A stretch of DNA of 64,000 nt from Baylisascaris procyonis (Eukaryota > Nematoda > Chromadorea > Rhabditida > Ascarididae). The position numbers and the translations under genes are program-made. The notes under the pieces are model-generated. The model made no database searches and had not been told where the DNA came from. It worked only from the letters and a program-made list of their open reading frames with translations. Shown piece after piece: positions 35,214 to 48,893 of the stretch (position 1 is its first letter; the number at the start of each line of letters is the position of its first letter). The DNA is taken from assembly GCA_037389465.1 (NCBI GenBank), contig JAZARR010000074.1, forward strand, positions 2,666,001 through 2,730,000, read 5' to 3'.

Positions 35214-37063
35214 TACGGTCCTTGTGCAGCCATAATGGCCATTTGCTGCGTCAATTCGTTAAATTGAATGAATGCTGTTGCAGAGCAGCGTGAATATATT
35301 CATTTATGTTAGCAGAAAAAAGGAAATTACAATTATTATGGATCAGGAAAGAACGATTTGTAACGAGTGCTAACTTTCAATGCAATATGATTAATGAATG
35401 ATCAGTGTTATCGTTTTATTGAGAGCTAACACAATTTAGCATCAGTAAATTTCTTCGAAGAGGAAAGATTTTTCTGCTATTCGTTTCTATTTTTTAAAGC
35501 ACGAAATTGACCTGAATTGCTGCGATAAGAATACCCGCTGCGATACTGACACTAATCTCGTTGTAATATGAAGGACGTCGCTCGCCATTGGCGTCAATTT
35601 GATAAGTCTGAAGGATGAAAAATTTTTTTTTCATTTATCAATGAAAAGAAAGCGATGATTATTGCCGACCGGACAATATGAAGATACTCGATGGGATGCT
35701 TGCTAAAGAGCTATTACAAAGATGAATTTCCAAAGTCTGAAGATTAGCCATACAGCACCTGTGCACAGATCTGCATTGTACTTCAGCCTCAGTATTTCAT
35801 TTACTATCGGTCAAATACCTTGTGAAATCCGCCAAAAATAAGACACATAACGCACGTTCATTAATGTTTAAAACCAGAAGAATAGTCAGAACGACTGCCA
35901 ATGGGATCAAAAAGGTTCATCTTGAGAATAAACAATTTGGCACAATTTTCAATCATATTAAGAAGTCCTTTGCATGAATAATCCAAAAATAATGAAAGAA
36001 AGGCTATTTAGAGTTTTTCGCCGGAAACTTTTTCTCGAAGAGGTGTTCGAACACAAATAAAAACTGATCAGAAAAGAGTATGTGTAATTAGTAGTCACTA
36101 CGCCAAATAGTGATTTAAAAATGCATATTACACCTCAATCGCAACAAAGTAGATGGTAACCTGTTTCATAATGACGATTAAGAAAGGCGCTTCAGTAAGA
36201 TATGGTTTACACCAGTTCACGTTTAAATGCGCAACGTCCAATACCCATCTGGCGCCCATCCTGGAATCGTTTGATATATTTTCTTCTGAACTGCCAGGAG
36301 TTCCCTAGCAAATACTTATGGATGTGCTGAATGGAAACGAATAAACGCTTTCCTATACAGCATTGTGTATTCTAGCGAAACTACTGATGAATAATTATTC
36401 AACCTTCATATTGTTTCCGGTTTCGTTCGCAACGTGAATTTCGAAGTAAATTTTTGCTGCGCACTTTTCGCTCGGAAACTTTCTGCTGAAATGAAATGAG
36501 AAAACAGGCGGCTGAAATGTAATATCCACAAATCAAATAAAATTCCGTGTTTATGTTGGAAAATGATTGTCGATATTTAAAGATCATGAAACAAATCAAT
36601 GGAAAAAATGTTCTTCAAATATTTTCCTTTTTTTAATAAATGAGGCAATTTTTATTCGCTTGGTCAAGAAAATGCAATTCGTTAGGTGCAATCAATAAAA
36701 AATGTGAAAAACGGACGTAGAAAAGAGTCAGTGCATTAAAGCGGAAGTTGAAAAATGAAGCATTCGGTTGCACATCGCAAACACGGGTGAATTTGAGGCA
36801 ACTCATATACCCTGTGGAGAAATTTATAACGAGCGTGTTATTGAAAAATATTTTGCACTCATGAATTTAGCTAGAAGCAACCGCAAATGAAAGAAAAGCC
36901 ATTTCATATTGCTATAAGTGTTAGGGTAAGAAAGTGTCTCCTAGCTTTAATTATAAGAAGCGCCAGTATGTTTTGATTTGTTGGCACTATTCAACCAACT
37001 GCTGGAGAACATGAAGTACTTGGAGATCTCGAAGCTTGTAAGCCGTCCAGCTGCATTATATAT

Positions 37064-37119
<56 letters not shown>

Positions 37120-40100
37120 TGTTCACCTCTCTAATTAATTTACCACTTGAGTTTCAGCAGAATTTTCACCCAACGGACAATGAAGCTTGGTAAAAGAGGA
37201 GATTGAGCCACATTGTGTAACACCAGATACAAATGTTGTAGAGATATGCTGACCATCATCTAGAGAATAGATGAACAATTTGCAATCACCATTCTTATAA
37301 ATACCTGTGCGAATATCTACTGTTACCGACAGCATACATCATCGAAGGGATCGAAAAGAAGAGAACCAAATGGAGCCGCTGAGGAGTTCAAGGAGAGCCA
37401 GAGTTTCGCGGGGACGCAACTGATTACGGCAACCTGGGAACGATTGGAATATACTGAGCAATCGGAGCTAAAATGCTACTGCCAATATCTTTTGTGTCTA
37501 ATAACGGCGCTTCGATCAGGAATGAATTTTCTGACCACTTTAAGGAAAACAAATACCCAAGGAACTTCCATACACAACGAATCGCTCGCCTTAACATACT
37601 GTAACTCAGAAGTATAAGAAATAAATTTCTCGGGCGTCATTTCAGTAAAAATATTTGCATACCGTCGACTGTAATTGATCTGCTCTTCAGCCTCAACGAT
37701 TGCTCTTATACGCGATTTGATATCGGCTTTTCCGATAATGCAAAACGTCCATGGCTGTAAATTCGCTCCGCTGGGTGCAGTACCTTAAAATCTTTTTAAA
37801 CTTCAAAGAAATTGATAAAATGATTGTGCTTCCTGTTGTCAGCGCAATAAGGTGGCACATTATTATACCTGTGAGAAATCCACGCGCTACCTCAGAAGAA
37901 TAAAAATAATTGCACTAAAAAACATTTCATTGTTTTTGATAAAACAGGCGTAGCGCTCGATGTTCGTTGCTCGTCCATTCTCCATTGCCAATATTTCGGT
38001 CTCGCAATCATCCCCGATATTTTGTTGCAGTTACTATTTCATTTTCAAGAATATATCCTCATGTTGTATCTACTTCTACAGAAATTTGCATAAACGCCCG
38101 AAAATTGCAGCAGCATGCAGCATTCATTTCATAGAATAATGACGATTAGCATGTCCGAAACAATGCCTGATGAATCGAAATAGCATATGCATACAAAATC
38201 TTTTATCTATGGCCGCTTTCAGCTATGTCAGAGACATTGCTCTGTTATCTTACGCCTCGTTATCACCGAGCATATGTGGACCACCGTAACAGGAAACTTC
38301 AAATTCTAAAATGGTGATGTATTTCCGCAGATTTTCATAAGTTCCGCTGAAACAGGCCAAAATATGAGAGTGCGTTCCGAAAAACAAATCGGTTGCTACA
38401 TTATTGCTTCGAAGATAGCCGGAAGGGCAAAATATCAGCAAAGAGGAATGGATTGCGGACGATCATCGAGCGCGATTCGTAAAAAAAAGTCATTTGCTAC
38501 TACGCGTGGAAGAAGAAAATTGCACTTCGAGAAATATCTTTCGTTGCATCAAACAATCACTAACGCCCTGTATAAGTCATTTCTCTCACTGTTAAAATCA
38601 GTTTAGCAAAGTTAAAAAACGTCCGGAATTTGCGACTTCCAGATGGATTCGATACCTATAGCTTTGGTTGTACATTAAGCTTCGAGGACTGAGCCAGCGG
38701 TGAGACAAGAAAGTCGAAAGTCTTTTGTGCCATATTATTTAACGGGCGAAAGCACCTGCTAGATTACTTGAGCGCACTTCTCAATCTCGGAACGTATTTT
38801 CGTCTTTACCTTAAGAGTACAAATTGCATTTTGTATGCTAGTATTTCTTTTTTCGCAATCATGCCTGCATGATACAAACCGCTATTCGAAGTGCTCATTT
38901 TTCTTTTCATTACTGCAATGACGCAATAACATAGGAGGAAAGATTCACTCACACGACATTCATGGAATTCTTTTGCCGTAACATAAAAACAAATACAGAT
39001 TTTCAAGAATATCGTTAGTTTCGGCGAAGATTTCCTTCGGCCAGCTGCTGTGTAAAAATAATGTGAAGAATAATGGAAGTAATATGTGTTCAAAGCTATC
39101 GATAGCTTATTTCTTATGCACATAATTCTTCTTAATCATTCATGGGGCGTTCACGTTTACAAAAAAAAAAAGACCGATATCGGCTTCAAGGACAAAGGAA
39201 AGTGAATATTTTTTGTTATTTGATTTAATGGCTCACCGGCTGTCTTGATGAGATTGAGAATAAGCTTCGGTGATACAGGACGAGTGCTGAAACTTCGAAC
39301 GCTTCTTCTTCGCTTCATTTTTTCGTAAAAAAGCTGTGACCTTCAAAACATCTTTGAATTTGCAAACACTTCGTAAACCTATCTTGAAATTAAAGTTTAA
39401 TATTGTTCATTGATTTGCGTTGGAAGTTGCACTCGTTTGAAGCATAAAAAATTATAACGCGTTTTGCATAGATTGAAAACAATGATTCTTATATATTATG
39501 ATGGAATGTAGACGCATTACTGAAGCGATGCAATCACTTTTAACATTTAATTTTAGCTTCACGCATTTGGTGATAGCGGACAAATGCAACGTAATAACAA
39601 ATTACCTACTCGGTGAAGTTTGCAATTTGCAACAAAAGATCAAATTGTAATCTATAAATGGAAAAAGTTGCAAATGAAATCAGAGGTGAAGACATTATTT
39701 TTTATTTTCATCCGTACTAAAGGCATAACACGACCGACATAAACATGTCAAGGTGTTACGATTGAGAAATGGAACTAGAAGCATGCTAACTTACTTCAGC
39801 ATTGCTTCATCGTCGCTTATAGTAATTGCCCGATAAAGAACTTCCTTTGAGATATCCATATTCTCGTATTCGCCCAGAATCTCATCGTTGTCGCCCACCT
39901 CAAAATAGCCTTTGCTGCATATTCAAATAACTCAAGTGAAAACGGCGTAACAAGTAGTCAACGCATGCGTACAATAAAGTGCACCCGCAAACAAATCCTG
40001 AGGACGATTTCGTCGATTCTGATGATAGAGATAGAGCCTAGATTTTTGGAAGTTGATATAGCCATCAATTTAGTCTCCACTTCTCTACACTGTTACATTC

Positions 40101-43100
40101 ACACTTTGAAACTTATTAGCAAGTCTAAACAGCTCAATTTTTCGCTTGCAGCAATTAGTCTTCTTCCTATTAAAACTAAATTGCTGGCGTCTTTTCGGAT
40201 CCAACGCTCAATCAGCAGTTAGATCGCCGCTCCTCTCTCACTCAATTCGCGGAAGTGGACTATGATCTCGAAACGTCAGCCAGGTGATAGAATTGAACCA
40301 AGGACAATCAACGCATGGAACATGGCTGTAATCATAAGACGCCTAAAACACTCCACACCAAAGCCTAACGGAGCCAAGACCAACGAAAACAGAATAGCTC
40401 TTCAAGAATTTCATTATGTTTTGAAGAGTTTATATTGAGAGCTGGGATGTTTTGATGCCACATCAACAAACGTATGAAGATTGCATTTGCGATATGCTTT
40501 TTTCGTAATAAACAGGCGCAGGAAGTGCTGCCTCCAAATGCTGCCCTATTGTGTTTCAAAATATCAGAAACAGAATCAGAGTGACCGTCATGAAATGCTG
40601 TTTTACATATAACCTAACCGTACAACTGTTCATCGAAATACCTAAAAATAGTGGCAAGCTGCAATTCATTGTAACTCATTCTTTTCAAATCAAGGATAAT
40701 AGCCACTACTCCTAAACTTATTTCATGATGGAGCAGCAAGAAATACAGGAAAAGATCAGTTAAAACAAAGAATGTGGGAGGAAAAATCGATAAAAATTGA
40801 TTTGGTGAATCATTTTCTTCCATCCTTCGCTTCAGGCCGCAATCTAGTAAAAGTCGAGATGGAAGGAAGCTCAACTATGGTTTGAAAAATCCGCGTTAAA
40901 ATTTTTTCCTCGGTCTACGTTTAAAGCAGAACTGGCTTTGTCGGGCTACTTTCGCTTTTCTTTCTGCTGCGAAGCGGGACCTCTAACGTACGCCTGCACG
41001 CCTGAAGTGCCCACTTTTTGCATGCAACAATGAATGCTTCTTGGCAAATCTTCGTTGCCATGAAGGCCCGCAAAATGAAAAAGGACATATCTTATCTCAC
41101 ATCGTTTCAGTGTGCATTGTTGTAACGTAGCTTTCAAAGCATTCGACCACTAAGAAGAAGGGAACTTGATTGGAAAAATACGAAATGCTGCAGCGCTCAG
41201 GTCTTCATAAATAATATTCATGCACGACATTCCCTACCCTCTAATAGGAAAAAAGTAGAGGCTCATAACCAATAAGATGGTGAAGATCATAAAAGCTTGA
41301 TGGCTGTTCACCTAAAAGCTGACTTCATTTGAGCAACTAAGCAAATTGCTGGAAATCATAAATTTAACAAGTTTTGCAGCAATTGAACAAAAGTGAATTG
41401 TGTTTGAATCGTTGGTGCGAAAAAAACGCTTTCGAACTAGCCTTCTGAAATTACTACTTAAAGGCAGTCATAGTAATGAGGCCATACCTAAGGCTGGTTT
41501 TGTCTCAACATCGCATAAAGCACTCTGTCGAAAAGTGAAACTGAAGTCGGAGGCCGTGGAACAAAAAGCGATGCTGGAAGATCGTGAATAGAACAGATTT
41601 GTTATGATGCGGTTTACCGCTGCAGTTGCACGAAAAGTATTTGAGAAAGCTGAGAGCTTCTGCTAGAACAACTCACTAATAACTGCAGATTGCACCTGCC
41701 TGCTTTTTGTATGTCTCATACAGATAGAAAGGTGGCCGTCAAAGTATGATTATGGTGTTTACGGAATGCCCGTATTCTAGCTCATCGTGGTACAAAAGTG
41801 GTGCATTTCACGCGCAGTAAATGCTCAGACTAAGTGGAGTGAAAAGAAGTGCAATCCGGCCTGCTCAAGGACCTGGTCAAGGAAATGTGCAGGTTAAAAG
41901 CACATTGCTAAAAATATACTGCCAAAAATGAAGGGACTTCAATTCTATCACCCAGCAGTAGAAGGAAAATACTGCAACGGGGAAAGTACTGTAATGCTTC
42001 AAGGAGCATTATGCTCTTAAACGAAATCACTGCGGTCCTTAGCCGAAATGTGAGTGCAAGAAAAAGCGAGGAAAAATTAAGAGAAGATTGTAAGAAGAGG
42101 GGATGTCGAGTCTGATAAAGAGGTTAGAGAGACAGAAGGAGATTATTGGTGCAAGAGAAAGAAATTCTTCAATATGCTGCAATTGTAATGATACAATCAA
42201 GATGCATAGTGATGGCAATCAATGAGCAAGTGGACATTCATTAGCACCGCGAAGCGAAATAGATGAACTTGGTGATAGAATGGAAAGTATGAACATTTGA
42301 AGAGGCTAGGATACGGACGCTACTGAAAGCTGACGCATTGTCAATGTTCTTAGGAGGTCCCTGAGGCCATTCATCAGAAGCTTCTGGCGCAATCCTAGTG
42401 TTGCTGCAAACTGAAACTGCCATTAAAGCATTGCCATCTTTTCTCTACATTCTCGTTGTCTCCCCTACCCATCTCAGTACAAAACGTCATTCGTCTCTTA
42501 ATTGTTGCGAACAGCTATAAGCTCCGCCATTCGCAGATCCCTTCCGCTATAAGCTATTTCAGTGATCTCAAGCGACTGCAATCTCTTCTGATAATGAAAT
42601 CAAACCAGACAAACTTTGTGGACCAGGTAATCACCAGAGCGTCGGAAACAATGAAATAAGTGGGTGATCGTTACTGACAGACGAGGCAAGTATAATAGAA
42701 AATAAATAATTCATTGGATGTCCAGACAATTGTCTGGCATCGGCAAAGCAAGAGCTGGGCAAAAAACTTCAGTAATATCTGAATGCTAGATCACTTCTAA
42801 TTCGTTCAACTGCTCGCATCATTTTCGATTTTTTCATTATTAACTAGAACATTTCATAAAGCATTGCTCAATTCCCTTCAAAGAAAAAAACAGCAAATAA
42901 ACTCTCACTCTCTTTTTTCTGTAATAGATTGTCTTCGGAACACAAATCTTCGCAGGAAAACTTTGCAAGCTCTAAGTTTCAAAGCAGATGCTCTTTGACG
43001 ATGCGTTTTCTAGAGAGCGCCTATCGTTTCGGAAACTTTCCAAATAATGCTCCACCTTCGCAATAGCTAGGTCAGGCGAATGTGAACCTCAGACAACAAC

Positions 43101-44131
43101 AACACAGAAAAAATGCGCCGTGCCTTGTACGCATTTATGACGTCAGCTATGATACGTAAAACAACTCGCGTTTGCCTCCATACAATAAATAAGCTTAATA
43201 TGAGCCTATTAATCGCAGATGGCTTGCATATTGCTGCAACTTTTCCAGCCAATCGGCCGCCTTTCTTAATTACACTTAAGGGGCCGCATTTCTCTCGCTC
43301 TTCATTGGTGCACAAAAGCAATGCAAATCTCTGAAATGTGCCATCGCTAGCGCTTAAATCTCTTCACCACGCACCGTTTATTTGGTGCGCATTTCCGATC
43401 TACATAAACTAGGGGTATTTCGAGATTTTTACACGTAATGGACGAGACGAAATATGTTGCGCTATGGGTGACGTCATATCCACTAACTTCTATCTTAACT
43501 AAATAACACGCAGGTGGTACCTTTGTTAACGCTAGTGGCCAATATCGATGCAAATTTGGGAGCATCCAATAAATTGAGAGAAATGGGAATAAAAATCGCT
43601 CCATTGTCAGAATATTATTGCATGCAAAGAGTATGACATTTCGTTATTAGGTTTCCTACTATGGAAGAAAATGAAGAAGCCCAAAGCACCACCTTTTCAG
43701 GAAAGAAAACGCTCAGAAAGTTTTCCCGAGACACTCAGAAAAAGTTTTCCGAACAGAAATAATTTTTCTTCATCCTTTTCCAATCAAAAGCCATCATAAG
43801 CCTCATTTTATATCTCAAGGACACGTGTTGCACCTATCTCTTTACCCTTCAGTGTCCACAGTTGAAGTCGAAATTACTTGAAAACTTTTTCAAAACATTC
43901 TCTTCTGAGTTTTTTGTACCAATTTGAACATCGTGCCTTCTTGTCAACCATTTCGACCTTGAAAAACTTCTTGCCGTCGGTCGTGCTGACCGATTTTTGC
44001 CGAGGTGATTCTTTCTTGCGGAACAATGAGCGCAGCTGTAGCAATACGAATAGTGTCACTGCAATCGCACAGAACGCGTTCACATGTGTTTGATCGATAC
44101 GATAGATGAACGTCCTTATCAGTCCAACGGC
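33645..44131 (-). CDS. sup-18: Iodotyrosine deiodinase-like flavoprotein, SUP-18 family
   Basis: Seven exons, all phases consistent: 44131-43958, 39898-39795, 39340-39237, 37783-37663, 36260-36161, 35607-35512 and 33827-33645 (TGA). The first carries one hydrophobic segment ([16 protein letters not shown]) and a basic stretch, as in membrane-anchored family members. The rest is the FMN-binding nitroreductase fold: [56 protein letters not shown] and LLPVGYP. The Glu and Tyr of EQINY and the Lys 21 residues after that Tyr match the three residues that bind the iodotyrosine zwitterion in mammalian enzymes, so halotyrosine dehalogenation is plausible. C. elegans SUP-18 modulates the SUP-9/SUP-10/UNC-93 muscle potassium channel. 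The model gives 293 residues; the exon with the initiator Met lies upstream of 44131 and was not found. The acceptors of exons 2-4 are unusual (GAG, AAG, AAG). Confidence 0.93.
34683..34746 (+). repeat. 32-bp tandem duplication, two copies
   Basis: The unit beginning GAACTATGGGCAGGTTTGCC occurs at 34683-34714 and 34715-34746, differing at two positions. It lies in the last-but-one intron of the deiodinase gene. Confidence 0.9.
35161..35211. repeat. (AT)n microsatellite
   Basis: About 50 bp of uninterrupted AT dinucleotides in an intron of the deiodinase gene. Confidence 0.97.
37068..37116. repeat. (TA)n microsatellite
   Basis: TA repeat preceded by a short TATATACACA interruption, in an intron of the deiodinase gene. 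Confidence 0.96.
40000..43870. other. First large intron of the deiodinase gene model
   Basis: About 4 kb between exons 1 and 2. Open stretches near 43067-43334 on both strands have no splice support. A perfect 16-bp palindrome (CCAGACAATTGTCTGG) lies at 42722-42737. Confidence 0.45.
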
Positions 44132-44139
44132 CTGCAAAA

Positions 44140-46900
44140 ATGCAACTACAGTGGGCTCAAATATTTTAAGTACATAATATGAAACTTTTGGTACGGTGGT
44201 TTGTCCAAGGTGACAGCATTTTACTTTAACAATATTTGCCTCGTAGCGGTGGTTAGATAGGGCAATAATTAGGTGGGATTAAATTAGACAGGTTTCGCTT
44301 TCCTTCAAGGCTTGCTTCGTCCTATATAGAACGAACTCGTGGAAGCTAGAACGAAAGTAATAGAGTGAAACCTGTAGCAGGATGCAGCAATATTCGCTAG
44401 TCACAAAATTACTGCATCAAAACTACGTCTGATGGGATTTAAAGATTATAGAGGGGAGGAGAGTACTGCTCCGAGAAGGCAACATGGATGTTCGCTTAAG
44501 AAACACTATGGCGGTTGAATGGTGAACTGTCCTATTTTTTGTATTATCTGCTTTCTCTTCCAATATTCGGATACCTAAAGTTGTCCGGAGTTTTCTATAG
44601 TTTGCCGAAGTCAGTTTTTGCTCCTGCTTTAAAATTTTCCCCATAACGCTTAAAAAATGAGAGTAAATAGACATCATGTTGTTTGCTGAACTCCACTACA
44701 ACGTGATCTACGCCGCCTCCAGTTTCTCCGGTTTTCATTTCCTTGGGAACAGACCATTAAATTTTTATTACGATAGCATTGCTACCTTACCCCATCCCAG
44801 CACCCGAGTTTTGTTTTAAAGTCATCAATCGGTTAAAATTAGTGTACCTGCTCCGTTTTTTTCGTCCCAGCGAGTCATAAGTGGGCTTAATGTGAAATTG
44901 TTGTAGGTAATGAATTATGTTCAAAAATGATTACCTTGTGCATTTTATTTGCATTCGTCGGCGATATCGGGCATGAAGCAAAATAGTAGAGACTTTAATA
45001 ACTGAAATACGAATCAAACGATAATTCTCGAAGCATGATGTTTAGCGTTTCTATAGCAATCAAATCACTGCAACTGCCATCATTGAAAAGGAAGCTTAAA
45101 AGTGAATCACTAGTGCATTGGTCATAAAAGTATTTTTTGTCGATAATGAGGAGTTAAAATTGATCTTTAGCAATTCCTCTTGTCTTCTAAATTCAAGAAG
45201 AAGGGGCTTAATGACAAGTAAGGTGGCACCACCAATGAATGTCTCACTGATATTCCAGAGCCCTTATGACGTTATAGCTGAAAAATTCTAATCGCTTCAA
45301 GTATCGCTTGACCTCAAAGGTGCATCACGATCAGAAAACATTCTGGAAGAGAAGGGATTTCCGAGTTCCGAGCATTTCAATTTCTATGGAGCAGCAGAAT
45401 TCCTTTACCGATTAATCTACAATAAGAGATGGAAACAGTCCGCCAAAAGTTAGCGTTGTAAAGTCGATCAGAATGCGTTCTTTGATGGAGAAAGTCCATA
45501 GATACGAAAAAGGAAAGCACACACGATAAGCTAAATTGAATAGTTGGTGAACAATACTTAGAGGAATCGGCAGCAACAGCCGCCACGCGGCCGCCGCCGT
45601 TCATCCACTTTGTGTAACAATATTGACACATCCTGTCCGCCCTCGAGCATCGTAACAAATGTGCGCTTGTGGTCATCAGTGGTCAAAATTTAGGCGGTTG
45701 TTGACAAAATTTTCGAGTAATCTACGCGCTTTTTGAATATTGAGAGGAACTTCCCACTCCAAACAATAGTGGAACGAAATTTTCATACAAAGAAATTTGC
45801 ATAATTTTGCATCAGAAGTTACACAGATGAAGCAAAACTGCGCTTGGAAAATAAAAATTTGTCATATATGCTGATAACATTAGGACCTTTATGGAATAAT
45901 TTTTTCTGTTATATTGCGTATCATAGGGAGATGTTGTGCAGCTCTGGCAAGGAACCGTCTACGCATTAGAAAGTTTTGTTTACAATTTATTCTAAAGACT
46001 AATTTCAACGTGACTTAGGTACAACATTGCACATTGCAATTATGTGTAGATGCCTCTATTTCTCTGATTCACATGGTGCCTAACCCGTCACCGATCTCGA
46101 TCGTCGCTCATATATGAATTCAGGGCAAACTTGTGCGATGATCCGGCAGTTTCTGCTTTCATTTTTCTCTGTCCATATGTAAATTAGTCATTCATAGATG
46201 ATAACGGGAACAGAAGGAATCATTGTACAGCACTGCAGCGAAACAGAAAATTCACTAGAAATGCGTTTTTTTACAATTTACAATGCATTTGTATGAATTT
46301 TACAATCAATTTACAGATCCATTGTTTGTCGAAAGTGGATGCCGTTGATCGGTGCTTTTCCAAAAAACTGACTAACGTGCTACTGGTCATTATTTGCTAG
46401 TGGCTCTACGGTATTTTTGCGGCTAACATACAGGCATTTCACTCCCTGAAATCTTTTTATTACGATTATAAATATATACGTCAGTGTGATTGAAAATGAT
46501 CAGGGAATGATGCAACCAAAATTTAGAATTCTCCCTCGTAAACCACTCGCGAAGATGTTTGTGATTCCGTGTTTGAGAGTTTGCTAAAATATCTCATCAT
46601 CTTCTTCTGTGTTCAGCTGGTGTTTTGCGAAATGCTCAGGGAAATTATGATGACTTGCATAGAACGAAAACTAATTGACGAAGAAATTCCTTTTCTATAA
46701 GGCATGTGGTGGTACAAGGACATTGTGGCGCATATCGACTGTCAGCCCAGACCATTCACTCTCGCTAGTCGAAGCACTCGATCACCAACTTTCAAAAAAT
46801 GCTTGTTCCTAAACATTTACTTCGCCAACAGATCAATGCTGCTTCAAGCAGGCAGCAAATTTTCTAAAGTGTCCATTTCATTCATCAACTGTGCCGGAGC
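44140..46900. other. No supported gene; one GC-rich patch
   Basis: At 45565-45680 the DNA turns GC-rich (CGCGGCCGCCGCCG). On the minus strand it is open in two frames, one starting ATG at 45676 and one reading MLEGGQDVSILLHKVDERRR. It could hold the missing first exon of the deiodinase gene or an exon of another gene, but no donor fits the phase of 44131. Confidence 0.35.
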
Positions 46901-47109
46901 CTGAGCAAAAATAAGCACTCTGTTATAAGCTGGGAATGCTTCCCAAGTTTTGATAGGGGACATAATAATCAACGATTCATGATTCCGAAATAAAAGGCAG
47001 CTACTATACAGCGTTATGAACACACTCTGAAACGGAAGAAAGTATGTGAACATTCGGTGTATGACGGGTAAACAGTTCTCAAACAGCTTGTTGCGTCAAC
47101 GATGTTTGC

Positions 47110-47515
47110 TGCGTACACGTCAACGATATTTGCTGCATACACCGAACTGAGCTTTGCGATGCCACTGTGGTTTCAAGTCAAAATTACGAAGCCGTCCGTG
47201 GTCGTAATTAGGCTGAAACGGTCCATGGAAAGCTTTTCTAAAAACCGGCTTAGTGAAGTGCCATTGAACTCTCTGAATTATCCCGATATCCTTTTTCGCG
47301 GACGGGGACCAAATGTCACTGCAGTATTCCAAAATGGGGCTACAATAAGCGACGAAAACTTTCCGATAATTTTCTATGCAACTGGGCAATTCGCAACTTG
47401 AGCAGCCCTTCACGAAATTTCAACACATTGATTATGCCACCTAAGGTCGGAACTCACTTAAACATGTAGATCCTTCACCATTTCCTTTGCAGGAAAATCG
47501 ACACCACATGAACGC
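47110..47515 (-). mobile_element. Decayed non-LTR retrotransposon (CR1/jockey-like) reverse transcriptase fragment
   Basis: The minus strand reads VAYCSPILEYCSDIWSPSAK followed by KDIGIIQRVQWHFTKPVF and later RLRNFDLKPQWHRKAQF, a clear match to the post-catalytic thumb region of LINE reverse transcriptases (motif Y-x-x-P-I-L-E-Y-x-S-x-x-W). Before it, in other frames and broken by stops, are SSDLRWHNQC and RAAQVANC, which belong just upstream in the same family. The frameshifts and stops show that it is dead. Confidence 0.8.
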
Positions 47516-47519
47516 AGAG

Positions 47520-48833
47520 GGCATTCAGTCAAGAAATTTAAGTGCAAGTTAAAGCATTTCTCAACGGATATATCGAATTGAAGTAAATATTAAGTGATTA
47601 TGGCAAGGTGTGCAATAAAAAAAGCACTTTCGTAAGCACCACTGAAAGAAAATATATGACAGTAAAATCAAGGTATTGGGGATTAATAATGAGCCAGCAT
47701 TAACGTTTCAACAACATTTCTTATAGTTCAAATTGCATCATTAACTTCTATATACGAGCAATCAATCATACACTTCATCAGAAAAGAGCGAGCAGAAATA
47801 AGAACATAATACCTCGTCATTTGGAAACTGAGGTATGTGCTTATGGATTTATGGAAATAGCCAGCAGATAAACCTACCGTAGGGCAACTCAGGAACCCAT
47901 AACCACTGTCTCACAATTATCGACGACTGGCAACGATTTTACCATACAGCTGATGTTGCCGAATAAATGAGAGGAGTAAACTCAGCTGTGCAACGGTAAT
48001 CGGATTTACGGAATCAGCCGTTTCAGTCTGCTTTTAATTGTGCCATCGGTTTTTAGCTTTGTTCCAGCATACCAGGACAAGAGGAAGGACGAATAAGTGA
48101 GAGAGGACTCCACTGAACGAATTCAATACAGAGAATAGTAAAACACTATACGACGTCTTAGCTCAGCTTGATGGTCAGTGTACCTGCGTACCGAAATAGA
48201 GCGGATCTATTTTCGCTTTGTTTAGAGAAAGCAACAAAGAGAAAGCCATTACAGAAGACCTGATGCCTGCTGTCAACACTTTTTCGCGATTCGAAGCACT
48301 TTTGCGCATCTCCTTTAATCGAGATATGGGAGTTCTCTTTTCCGCTTTTGCTGCAATCTAAGTTTGCAGCTTGTTGAAGTCTGTTTCGTAGCTGAATGAG
48401 CCTACTTCTCCTCCACCGCCACTGTGAGATCTTCGCTTTCTTCAGGAATGATTTCATGGCGAAAATCAAAGACAATTGAAATTCTAGTCACAATGTTTTT
48501 GCGATTATCCATTCATCAGCACAATCCAGCACCGCCAACATTATGTATATCTGTTGTTTTTGACTCCGATCCAAAAGCTTCTTCATAAGTTCCAGATTAT
48601 TCATTATCCTTCCTGCAGCACCCGAATTCCCATTTATTCGCCTGTTTAATATTCCTTTAAGATCGCTATGAAAAAAATCTCTAATGTTTTTCAAATCTTA
48701 TTTCAGTCTCCATTTTCGGCTTTAGCGATCACTCCTTTCATGACATTTCTTTTTCTCTCGCAACCTCTGTTCCGACGGACATATGCTCCCCACGTATTAT
48801 TACTTTCTACCTTTTTACAATCTCTCTTTCTCT

Positions 48834-48893
<60 letters not shown>

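Noticed and set aside
34919..35267. ORFs on both strands containing IYIYIY runs
   Set aside because: Created by the (AT)n tract; the same artefact occurs at the other four TA repeats.
47102..47401. Plus-strand 99-codon ORF
   Set aside because: Antisense to the LINE reverse transcriptase fragment.
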